A stretch of DNA of 64,000 nucleotides from Ophiura sarsii (taxonomy: Eukaryota > Echinodermata > Ophiuroidea > Amphilepidida > Ophiuridae), in assembly GCA_035610835.1 (NCBI GenBank), contig CM069452.1, positions 66,932,919 to 66,996,918 on the forward strand, given 5' to 3'. A program made the translations under genes and the position numbers. The notes beneath the pieces are model-generated. The model saw only the letters and a program-made list of their open reading frames with translations, made no database searches and was not told the origin of the DNA. This document shows positions 1 to 10,709 of this stretch, one piece after another. The stretch's first letter is position 1. Every line of letters starts with the position of its first letter.

Positions 1-429
1 TTGGTCAAAATTGATGCCAAATTTGGATTCTCTGATCCATTTCCTTTCCAAAAAAGTATACTTTTATATACATTTGAGTCATAGTTCAATAATTACAGTA
101 CTAACAAAATTCAACAAAAAACTTCCTTAAGTCCCCCAAACGACGTACGAGAATACGGCCCTTATCTTATAGTCAGTAATGCTCTACAAGCGATTGAAGG
201 AAACAGCTAGATAAAACATTCCCATGCGATATTGCACAAAGAGACCATCAACTCATATATTTTGAACTTATAATACTGATAAAGGGATTAAAACTAGGCC
301 TTCTGTGCTTTAATCCAAGATGGCCACCACTGGGATGAGTGCCATTATAGCCTCGGCTACATGTATCGAATGCAATTTGATCTTATATTATAGTAAAAGA
401 AAGTAATTAAAATCTAAACTAAAATGTAA

Positions 430-988
430 GGGCCGTATTTTTTTCGTACTAAACACGGTTTTAGCGTAAAACCGTGTTTAACTAAATACGTGTCTAACCT
501 AAACGTGAGTTTATCCTTTAAACAGGGAGGTGTCAACTGCTTTAAACGACGTGTTTAACCAGGGAGGTGTCAAATAGAACATGATTTTAAACTCTGCAAA
601 TCTCGTTCCCAGAGTGGTCCTGCGTTGATTGTATACAGGGATTTAATTCATTGTGTGGCCCTAATGGAGTACAATAAATATCGACCGAATGCCTTAAATA
701 CACGGTACTTTTATAGACTATAGGATCCGCACGTCAGCTTGCACCGGGCACGGATGAGTGATCATATAAGGCATACAGTTGGTGCGCGAGTTTAGTTAAA
801 CACGCATTAAACTACTCTCATACCCATGTTTAAAGTTAGACACATTTGGGCGAGTTAGACGCGTGTCTAAGTAAAACAAATGTACGAGAATTGCGTTTAG
901 TTAAACGCTGTGTCTAACATGTCTAAAGTCAAAGTTAGACGCGTGTTTAGCTTGAAATCGTGTTCAACTACGTACGAGAATACGGCCC
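430..988. mobile_element. GGGCCGTAT-ended palindromic MITE, copy 1
   Basis: Begins gggccgtat...cgtactaaacacggttttag and ends, inverted, ctacgtacgagaatacggccc. Both halves are full of variants of tagttaaacgcgtgt in both orientations. Its unique middle (588-760) is shared with copy 2. No ORF; non-autonomous. Confidence 0.75.
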
Positions 989-1163
989 CAAGGGCCTTTA
1001 TGAATGCCTTGTTTTAGTAAATAGTGGAGTGTGGCCAGAAATGTATTATACTATGATCCATTTCAACTCAAAATTCCCGTCACTATTTGATATCTCAAGT
1101 TTCTTCCGCTTGTGCGCATTTCAAAGGTTGATTTTATATTCGTCTCAGATTTTGTACATTATA

Positions 1164-1605
1164 GGGCCGTATTTTCGTACTAAACACGGTTTTATCTTAA
1201 AATCGTGTCTAACTAAACGCGTGTTTAACTAAAACGCGCGTTTATCTTTTAAACAACGTGTTTAACTAAACACGGTTTTAAACTCGGCGAATCTCGTTCC
1301 CATGGTCGTTGTGCGTTACTGTATAGTATGTATACAGGTATTTATTGTTGTTGTGGCCCTAATAGGTTACAATAGATATCGACTGAATACCTCAAACGCA
1401 CGTGTATTTTTAATACTACACAATATGCTCGGCAGCACTTATAAAACTCGCCCATTGCTTGTGTGGTAGATTTCGATCACGACAGGAGCATGCGCAGATG
1501 CGATTTTTGTGTAAGTGGTCTGTGATTTTGTCAATATTATATTTTTACTGTGATTTGTCGATCTGCATTAAATGCAAAAAAGTAACAACGCCCCCGGCTG
1601 GACTC

Positions 1606-1645
<40 letters not shown>

Positions 1646-2287
1646 AATTGCGCCACGGAGGTGATTATTACTAGGCTGTTTTGGTTTGTCATGTTCACCC
1701 GTACACTTCCCCGTACACTTTCTCGCAAAGTAGGGGATCGTTTTTTCTCAAATGTTGCTTGCATATTGCCTTTGCTGTCGCCTTTAATACATGTGCTGTT
1801 ACTTGAACTTGGAACCAACGTTTAATTTGAACTGTCTATTTTCAATAAAAAAATACTCCAATACGGGGAAAAAATCAGAAAAGCTCACAGACAACAAATA
1901 AGAACATCATTTTACTCGACCTAGAATTTCAATCAACGGATTTCAATCATCGGCAAAACCCGATGATGTGAGTGACGTCATTTAATGAGCTCATTAGCAT
2001 AATTTATGTCCGTGAAATATACAATAGGGTTTTGGTAGTGGGCAGCTTACAGCGGGCACGGTTGAGTAATCATTCAAGGCATACAGTTCGTGTATTTGTT
2101 TAGTTAAACGCGCCTTAAACTACCCTCATACCCATGTTTAAAGTTAGACACTTTTCAGTGAGTTAGACGCGTGTTTAAGTAAAACAAATGTACGAGAATC
2201 GCGTTTAGTTAAACGCTGTGTCTAAAGTCAAAGTTAGACGCGTGTTTAGCTTAAAACCGTGTTTAACTACGTACGAGAATACGGCCC
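1164..2287. mobile_element. GGGCCGTAT-ended MITE, copy 2, split by an insertion carrying tRNA-Asn
   Basis: Left part 1164-1422 matches copy 1 from its left end through the middle (aatctcgttccca, gtggccctaa...tacaata.atatcga). The right part from about 2030 matches the rest (gcagctt.ca.cgggcacgg, then the taaacgc repeats) to the end tacgagaatacggccc. The intervening about 600 bp is absent from copy 1 and contains the tRNA-Asn. TA flanks both ends. Confidence 0.7.
1590..1662 (-). tRNA. tRNA-Asn (GTT), possibly degenerate
   Basis: The minus strand reads a 73-nt tRNA: D-arm GCGC..GCGC, anticodon arm TTCGG-CTGTTAA-CCGAA with anticodon GTT (1626-1628 on plus), variable loop AGGTT and T-loop TTCGAGT. 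A run of six T follows the 3' end (1576-1581 on plus), a good Pol III terminator. Two stem faults are visible: an A-C pair at 1/72 and G-G inside the T stem (50/64). It sits in sequence inserted inside a palindromic repeat (1164-2287), so it may be a mobilised or decaying gene. Confidence 0.75.
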
Positions 2288-2691
2288 TATTTGTTCATTT
2301 CATTATTCATCAATTTTAAACTGTTAACTTCTTAACTATGAATCAGTGTTTCTATTTCCACAGCTCTAATCAGTGCTAATGGTCATATCAATGTCCATTG
2401 TCTGTTAACGTCGATATCTGCGAAAGCACTACCGGTTAACATTATCATAAAGGTCACCGATTATGTTGACCTATATAGCACGATTGAGACTTCCGGCAGT
2501 GCATTCTTAGATATAATCGGCATTAACAACAATGGATAATGAACAATAGAATGAGCTCTAGAAGTGTATATATTTGAATAGAATCACGTCGGTCTTTTAT
2601 TATCAGTACAACAACGGCAAAAATTATTTTGTTTATCATGGGACAAGTTATATTCTGTCGTCTTACTTGATAAATGGACTACGTTGTAAAT

Positions 2692-3185
2692 AAAATTCAC
2701 AATTTAAGTATAATTTTGATCCATGTAAAAACGAATAAAACCATGTTAACAAGTTTGCTAATACCCGCAGTGAAAATCAGCGAACCCGCGATTCCTGAAC
2801 AACGAATCAAAACAAAGCGCGTGGTGCTCGCATTGGATGGCGCACACGCGGAGTGCATTAGACACTGTCAATGCACTCCGCGTATTTTAGTTTCTTGCTT
2901 TCTAATTGGTTCGACACTCATAAGAGTGTATGAATTCAGATCCATACACTCTTAGTAGTGTCGAACCAATCAGAAAGAAAGAACCAAAATACGCGGAGTG
3001 CATTGAAAGTGTCTCATGCACTCCGCGTGTGCGGAGTTCAACTCGCGCACCGCGCGCTTTGTTTTGATTCGTTGTTCAGGAATTGCGGGTTCGCCGATTT
3101 TCACTGTGGGTGTTAGCAAACTTACTAACATGTTTTTATTCGTTTTTACATAGATCAAAATTAGTATTCTTAAGTTGTGAATTTT
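2692..3185. mobile_element. Fold-back element, arms about 240 bp
   Basis: The left arm starts aaaattcacaatttaag and the right arm ends cttaagttgtgaatttt. Centre: gagtgtatg-aattcagat-ccatacactc. Within each arm is a smaller palindrome of acgcggagtgcat / atgcactccgcgt. Shared segments are gattc.ttgttcaggaatt.cgggttcg and tttttattcgtttttacat. A related decayed copy lies at about 35440-35950. ORFs here are palindrome artefacts. Confidence 0.8.
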
Positions 3186-3497
3186 GATTTGTATAGTGTC
3201 GTGTATGAATTAGGTCAATACATGCGTATGTTTGTTGCTCGACGAAAAATTTGAAAAATGAAGATGGCAAAAAGTAACAAGCACCAAATATTTAATGAGA
3301 TATCTTTACCTATCTAAATCTGTATATATATATATATATGAATTCATTTACTTATCCAGACAATCTTACTAAGGCCTACACCCTCTTTAATATGTACAAA
3401 ACCCAACAAATATAATTGGGGCAAAGAATATACAAATGAATGAGTTGATTAACTAATTAATATTAACTAATAATTATTTGTATTTACATGTATATAA

Positions 3498-3749
3498 GGG
3501 CCATCATTTAAAAAATCTTTATTCCTTTAAAACCATGGTATCACGATAGGAAATTCACGACATACACTTGATGCAAAAGTTTAGTTAAACGCGAGTTAAA
3601 CTAACCCCGTGCCCATGTTTCAAGTTAGACACTTTTTAGCGAGTTAGCAAATTTACGAGAAATGCGTTTAGTTAAACGATGTGCTAAAAGTCAAAGTTAG
3701 ACTCGCATTATTTAGATTTAGATTAAATCCGTACGTACGAGACTCGGCC
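3498..3749. mobile_element. GGGCCGTAT-type MITE, degraded copy 3
   Basis: The right half (gtttagttaaacgcgagtta, cccatgtttcaagttagacac, gagaaatgcgtttagttaaac, ending cgtacgtacgaga.tcggcc) matches copies 1 and 2. The left half is largely lost. Confidence 0.6.
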
Positions 3750-3884
3750 AAATGTATTTATTATACGCCCCCGACCACCCCATCCTCTTTCATGTCTTTC
3801 GTCCAAGAACTAAGTGAAGCCGAATTAATGTTAACTTTCAATAGATCGAAGACTAAATGAATTGACATTATTGATACTAAATTG

Positions 3885-3996
3885 TGAGATGGGCTTTTAC
3901 GACGGGTATTCATAATATAATTTAAGAGTTTACGGGTTCGCCGTTTAAACTTGTGCGAGACGCGGCGAACCCGTTAAACTCTTAACTTATATTTTT
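3885..3996. repeat. Short palindromic repeat also found at the Penelope-like element end
   Basis: 3885-3952 (gagatgggcttttacgacgg, tattcataatataa, gggttcgccg) is almost identical to 39738-39802. Here an inverted arm follows (cggcgaacccgttaaactct, 3963-3982), forming a hairpin around ttaaacttgtgcgagacg. Confidence 0.65.
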
Positions 3997-4110
3997 GATT
4001 CTATCATGGTGACTTTAAAATTGACTAAAGACCGAAGCACGGCAATTTCAGAAATTCGTTGGTAAATAAATACAAATGGGGGAAAATAGAACAAAGCGAC
4101 AAACACACTA

Positions 4111-4400
4111 AGGGACGCACCATTTGATTTTCAGGGGGGGGGGGTAGGAAGTTGGGTTCGGGGGAGAATTTATTTTTTTTGGCCGCCGCAAGGGGTGATT
4201 TTTTTTTTTTTACGGCGCCGAATTTTTTTTTTTAATGTGTCCATTCATATTGAGTTGGGTGTTTTTTGTTGTTGTTTTTTTTACTCATCAGGGGGGGATT
4301 TTTTTTTTTTTTTCCTTCATAGAGGGGGAATTTTTTTTTCCGAAAACTTCCTACCCCCCCCCCCCCCCCCCCCCCCCTGAAAATCTAATGGTGCGTCCCT
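4111..4400. mobile_element. Poly-G/C-ended MITE (GGACGCACCATTAGATTTTCAG family), copy 1
   Basis: Terminal inverted repeats agggacgcaccatttgattt / aaatctaatggtgcgtccct are followed inside by G or C runs and gtaggaagt / acttcctac. T-rich body. Copy 2 at 47411-47697 is in the opposite orientation. Flanked by TA. Confidence 0.8.
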
Positions 4401-4758
4401 AATAGATTATTTATAACTACACTGTCTGGACTCGATGAGAATAATTGATCAGCATGATCAGTGGTGTATGAAACAAGTTTTGTTATCTATAAGAATGGCC
4501 TTTCCCCGCTATTTTGATCAAAACTTCCTATCGATTTGTTAATAAAAGATATGGGAAGTGTACTTAAACTGAGAAGGGCTTGATAATCACATTATAATCA
4601 CCGATAATCACCTCTCCGAACAATATACTGAGGAGTGCTTGCTGCCTTTATTACCGCCTTGTGGTATATTTGGAAATAATGATAAAGTGTAGTGTTCTCA
4701 ATCTCAAGTGTAGTGTCGTCATCTTAACCCGTGTTGAATCTACGTATATTTAAGTTAT

Positions 4759-4931
4759 GGGCCGTAGTCTAGACTAAACACTTAGTTAGACACATTTCGG
4801 CGAGTTAGATGCGTGTTTAATGGTAAAACAAATATACGAGAATTGCGTTTTAGTTAAACGCTGTGTCTAAAGTCAAAGTTAGACGCGTATTCAGCTTAAA
4901 ACCGTGTTTAACTACGTACGAGAATACGGTC
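4759..4931. mobile_element. GGGCCGTAT-type MITE, short copy 4
   Basis: Starts gggccgtagtctagactaaac and ends acgtacgagaatacgg. The interior keeps gttagacacatttcggcgag and tagttaaacgctgtgtctaa as in copies 1 and 2. Internally deleted to about 170 bp. Confidence 0.65.
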
Positions 4932-5254
4932 ACATGGTGTTTACATTATACAGAGGGTGAGTTTTTATAAACATCTTTATGATCTGGGTTGACTCTGGAT
5001 GTTGGTCTTCTGGCTTTCAGTGTTTTTACATCATCATATTATTAGTCGGGGTATATACAGGGGGTTACCGTGCACCGTCCCCCAGGACTCCCTCAAACCA
5101 ACTTTTTTGAGGCTTACTTTCATGAGATCTTTATCGGAAAATATTAGAGCACTATCATCATATATCATGTTGTAACATTAATCAGTTGATAGAGTTAGGC
5201 ATGTCATTAACATAGCATTCGGGCAGTGCACCATGTAAATGATATCAGCTATAA

Positions 5255-5690
5255 TGTCATTCCTATCATATTTAGCTTCATAAGTTGGTGCTTTTCGAGT
5301 AGATGCAACATTTCAAATAACGCCTTCAGATGTTTGCTAAGACAATCCATTGAAACATCTAAAAGTGTAGGGAAAAGGGCTCCATAATAATTGGTTCAGG
5401 TTTTTAACTATAAGCTATTTTGATCATGAAAATTTCAGTTTCGGCTGTTTTTGACAACTCCGGACTCCGGACTCCTTTAAAATCGTCAAGTTACAATGAC
5501 GTAGACATCTTGTTTGAAGACTTCAAACTATGTTAAGCATGGATAGCAATAACAAACTCAACAAAAGTTTAATAATGATGATGATGGTAACCATGGTGAT
5601 AATCATGGCAAACTGCGCGTCGTATGAGACCATAACACGTTATGCGGCTGCGGTGTAAACCATCGTGGGCTTAATAAATTAAACCATGGA
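5255..5690 (+). pseudogene. Dead tandem copy of the SLCO-A promoter and exon 1 start
   Basis: Bases 5255-5538 align with 5727-5985 upstream of SLCO-A (shared blocks include attcctatcatattta, ttcgagtagatgca and gacaactccgga). 5539-5672 aligns with the first about 140 nt of SLCO-A exon 1, starting at the same ATG and including the stretches encoding NHGDNHGKLRV and the TLCGCG region. Small deletions shift the frame and a TAA follows, after which similarity to exon 1 fades. No other exons follow before SLCO-A. Read as an abortive tandem duplication with a period of about 465-470 bp; it could still act as an alternative promoter or 5' leader. Confidence 0.85.
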
Positions 5691-5726
5691 AATGCTATCC
5701 CTATCAACAATCAGTTTGGATATTCT

Positions 5727-5985
5727 TCCTATCATATTTAGTTTATAAGGTTGTGATTTTCGAGTAGATGCACATTTTCAAATAAGAATAACGTCCTAAG
5801 ATGGTTGGTCTAAGACAACCCATTAAAGACAGAATGAAAACAACTGTAAAGGGAAAAGGTCTCCAAATCACGATTTAATTTAACCTATACAATTTCGGAT
5901 TTCAGATTCGGCCATTTGTGACAACTCCGGACACCTTTAGAATCTTCCATTTGCAACGTAGGCCTCCTGTTTAAAGACAACAAAC
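5727..5985 (+). promoter_or_regulatory. Conserved 5' flank of SLCO-A (putative promoter/5' UTR)
   Basis: The roughly 260 bp before the SLCO-A start codon is conserved in the flank of SLCO-B (30636-30903, inverted) and in the pseudo-copy at 5255-5538. Shared blocks include tttcgagta..tgcacattttcaaa, aataacgtcc, ggtctaagacaaccca, aatttaacctatacatttt, and the ccggac / cctttagaatcttccattt region just before the ATG. Conservation across paralogues outside coding sequence suggests promoter or 5' UTR function; the transcription start cannot be placed and no clear TATA box was recognised. Confidence 0.5.
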
Positions 5986-8900
5986 ATGGATAGCAACGAC
6001 AATCACGCAACTCAACTTAACAAGTATAATAACTTAGATGACGAAGGTAACCATGGTGATAATCACGGGAAACTGCGCGTCATAGGAGACGAAAACACGT
6101 TATGCGGCTGCGGAGCGTGTAAACCATCATGGGCTCAATACTTGGCCAACCCGAAACTATTCACCGCGCATTGCACGGCCATGGTGGCGACGCTGATATG
6201 CTGTTTTACTTATTTCGGCGCGGTGTTGACCACCATAGAGCGGCAGTTTCAACTGTCCAGCACAGAGTCAGGCAGTCTATCCATCATAAGTGACGTGGTG
6301 TCTCTAAGTCTGGTGTTCTTCGTAAGCTATTTTGGACACAATGGCCATCGGCCTCGATGGATCGCATGGAGTGCCGTTATAGTCGCTATTGGCTTCTTTA
6401 TGTTCGCTATGCCTCATTTTGCGTCACCCCCTGCCGATCCCAACGACCTTGTATACGGGAAAACATTCGCAGGAGGAGCGAGTGTGTGCAAGTCGGACAG
6501 CTATTTGGAATCCAATTCTGAAGAAAATGTAGACGACGATCTAGCCACAAATAACACGTCGCCACCTGTTGATGTATGCGAGAAACCTTCATCGACTTTA
6601 GGTCCTGTTTGGTGGCTGGTTATCGGGAATGTTGTGGCTGGAATTGGACAGTCTGGGATGTACCCTCTGATGACGACGTATATTGACGATGCGGTGGGAA
6701 AACGTCGACTTGTCTCTTTTACGGGTAAGTCGTCACCAACACTATAATTCTATTATATTACTACATGTACTGTGTAATACACACCTACTTATTCATATTT
6801 TCACTCGTTTTTGCAGCCCTTCTATTCTCGGCGACTGCCATTGGACCAGGGCTTGGGTTTCTTCTTAGTTCTTTCACCACGAGGCTCTACGTCGACTTCG
6901 ACCGCATCTCGGAAGATGAAATGCCCGACATTAACCAATATGATCCGAGGTGGATTGGCGCTTGGTGGCTTGGTTTTGTTGCGCTTGCTTCTCTCATGAT
7001 ATTGCTTGGTAAGGAAGGACAAAATTGGATTGACGAAAAGACTAACGAAAGACAGGAGTGAGATAGAGACGGAAGGAGTGAGACAGAGGGGAAAGTTTAA
7101 AGAAAAGAGGGAGTGAGTGGGAGGGGGCGGGGGGGGGGGGGGGGGGTACCCTTGGACAGAAACGACACCATTATAACATACCACACAGTCTTCAACATTT
7201 TATTTGATTCATAATATTTAAACTTTTTGATGCGCAGCTATCCCGATGTTCTTCTATCCAAAAGAGATGAATGATCACATCCCAGACGACGAAGAGGAAG
7301 CAGACGAGACAAATGATGGCGACGGTGAAAAAGATGACGTAGGAGACGCCATTGGCGGGAAAAGCATATTTAACAGAAAAGACGGGGAAAATGGCGCCGT
7401 TGAAATAATTAAAGGTTTGGTCAGTTTGAATAATTTCTGAAACATTTCATAAATGCTACGTTTTCAATGCCCAAAACACTTTCTCTGTCGATGCACGTTT
7501 AAATTCAGCTTCGAGAACAATTTGAATTTAATTTTACTAAAGCTGCGATGTTGAGGATGATCAATTCTCCTGCATCGTTCATATTCGTATATCATGAATG
7601 TGAACGTGTATTATTACATTTTTGTTTATCGAAAAGCGTAGGCTATGTGGAAAAAATGGCTCGCACATGTCTCTTAACACTTAAATGGGCGTTACAAAAA
7701 TGTTATTTTCTCCGCTCCATGGTAAATGAATGATCCAATGGTTTTTATAAGATAAAGCGGCAAAAACCTTGCTCTACGGGCCCGACTGACACATCCCCCC
7801 CACATCTCTTAGAAATTTGAAATTTGGGACATAATAGCAACCGTCCTCTGTTGCTTTTTATCGCCTAAAAGTTCTGCTTTGTTGAGTGGTGGCGTAATTT
7901 ATGCATGACAATCCGAATCACACTTTTTTCAATAATTTGATTAGCATTTAGATGAGCTAACCAACACAAGTCCAACAGGGGCGTCTTGAAAATGGTTCCT
8001 CTCTAAGGGGTGGGCCTCCTCCAAATATTTTTTTAAAAACAAAAAACAAAAAGGTTTAACTTTTTAAACTTTTTACAGGTTGATTTAACAATCACTATTA
8101 GTAATTGCTCGCCAGTCGTCCAAAGTTATTCACATATTGTGTTTTGTATGAATTTTTCCAACGAATTTTGGAGTGAGTATGATATGGCGCTATATATATT
8201 TTATTTTGATTTCTATTGTATTTTTATGCAGATTTATTGTTTTCTATAAAACGATTGTTCACCAATGTCACATTGATGTCACTGACTCTGGCTGCGAGTG
8301 CCGAGACCGCTTCTATCGGTATATTTATAGCCTTCTCAGTCAAGTATCTACAGACTCAGTTTGGACTAAGTCCTGGACAGTCGGGAATGCTCTCGGGTAA
8401 GGTCATAATATGATGTTAACTTTTCAGTATGCTTTGTATAGTTGACGGATATAGGCCTACGAAGTTGTGTAAATATTGTCCACATTTTAGACACCGACGA
8501 GAATCCGCTGTGCATCAATTTGCCTTTGACATGTTTGATGCGATCCTGGAAACGGAGAGCCCTTGAGATGTCCATACATTTTGCTATTTTGTGACTGAAT
8601 TGTCCTGCAAGCACAACACTGTGCATTATATGTTAGAAACATAACTATCGAGCCCAACTTGCGTCATTATATAGAACAAAACACCACACTTATGATAAAA
8701 ATGAATGAAAACGGCCATCTTTCAACGTTCAATTGTTTAAATGTGCAGTGTCGATGAAGTTGTAGATATAACACCTTGAACGATTGTTTTATAAAGATTA
8801 CTGAAGGGTGCCTATGGTTCAATATTTTACATTTCGCCACAGTGAATTTCAATCAGCGACCCTTACATTTTTCTTCAGTTTCTTTTAATGTACAGTGTAC

Positions 8901-10670
8901 ATCATACCCAATTAGATCTGTCACAAAATAAATACCAAAAAACAACACCGTGTTATATGTAATTTGATGGGTCCGATTCGCAGAGTTGTGGCAAATAGAC
9001 CTGCCAACACATAACCCTATAGGTCCGGGCGCTCGGCGGCTTAGGAATCTGTCACAAGCACTATATAATATAGACCCTGATACCGAAAGGTTATGTTTGA
9101 CTGTCATTAACAATATGTGTACGATTTTCTCCATTTATCTGTTGCTTCCACAGGAGCTATAATTCCCATGACCATATTCAGCAACTTTTTCTCGGCGTGG
9201 ATCGTCCGGCGTTTCAAACTTACCGCCAAGCAGTGCGCCCTCTTTATCATCATTGTGCTGTTCATATCAGGAGCCATGTTACCTGTGCTGATGACCATTG
9301 GGTGTCCGAATCAAGACATCGCAGGATTGACCGTACCGTATCCCTCAGACATAGTTGATGAAGATGTTAATAGGTATGGGGTGATCTCACCGTCAAACAG
9401 AACCGGGGATGGTGTTAGTTTTGAAGTTAATTAAACATTTTAAAAGTACTCGATTAATGGTCACTGGATATAATTAGTCATTAAAATGAATCAATTTCTT
9501 ATGCATTATAACTAACAATATGTGATAATATCATTCAAAAGATAAGAAGGTTGCTGGTGTGCTTATCTCCTACATACTGTGAATTCTTAATGAACCATGA
9601 TGAAATTGAGGAGCGGGCTTTTTGTTAGTATGATCCCGCACCTTATTCGGTTTTTAAAATAATTATGACCTTTGAGAAAAAATGAGCACAAAACATGTTT
9701 ACCTCAACTGATTTCGTTGAACTGAATTATTTTAGAGGGCGATTTGGATCACTAAAGCGTCATAGCAGTAACCAATAGCATTACATGTATTGGTTTCGTC
9801 TTCTCTAGGATTGAATGAAATAGTATCGTGCCGGGAATGTTTATTTCCTCAAAATTGCCTTAAAATAAAACCCGATTGCCCCAATATAAATGCAATAAAG
9901 AATCGAATGTTGTCAAAATTTGGACAAAGAACCCTGCTCCTTCTTGGTAGAAAATGATAGTAAAAAGAATGTGCTTACAAACATGACAAAGGCGTACTAA
10001 GGCTTTATAAGTATGGAATTAGAAGGTATAAGAGTGCAATTTAGGTCCCACTAGTATCGTTCAATAATGGAACACTTCAGGACAATTGTACTGTTCCAGT
10101 ATCGGTCGACACTGGAACACCAAATGTAGTGTTCCAATATCGAGCGATACTGGAACGTTTTAATGTTCCAGTATCGTGCAATACTGGTACACATACTACC
10201 AGTAGTGATTTGTCCCAGTATTGAACGATACTGGTACACAATTGTGTTTTTTATGTGCCAATATCGGACTGCCAGTATCGTCTTATACTGGAACACTGAC
10301 TTTGTACCAGCATCGAACGATACTGGGTTGTGCCATTCATGCCAGTAGCGGATGATACTAATTCAGTCCAGAATCTGGGACTTAAAGTACACTCTTTCCG
10401 ACATCGGCACAACGGCCATAAAATAATAATTATTCAAACATTTGTTTTGTTTCTTTTATCACTCAGGCTCACCGATAACTCCGCTTATAAAGATATATCG
10501 CGATTTACCGCGACATGCAATGGAGACTGCTCATGTTCAAGCGAAATATTTCAGCCAGTTTGCGATGTGCCAGAAGGTGTAACATATATTTCGGCATGTC
10601 ACGCTGGATGCACGGGGCAAAATACGGTGAGCATACTGACTTAACCCCGGCACCCCACCCCTCCCGAGGT

Positions 10671-10709
<39 letters not shown>

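Noticed and set aside
2674..3158. Two similar ORFs of 93 and 62 codons on opposite strands
   Set aside because: Mirror translations of the two arms of one palindrome; no coding signature.
5986..6747. Reading exon 1 of SLCO-A as a complete 253-aa protein
   Set aside because: The frame runs into an intron after a clear donor at 6725; the next exon continues the protein in phase.
10050..10365. Possible CRISPR-like array
   Set aside because: Units are palindromic and unequal, spacing varies, no leader or cas genes, and it lies in an intron of an animal gene.
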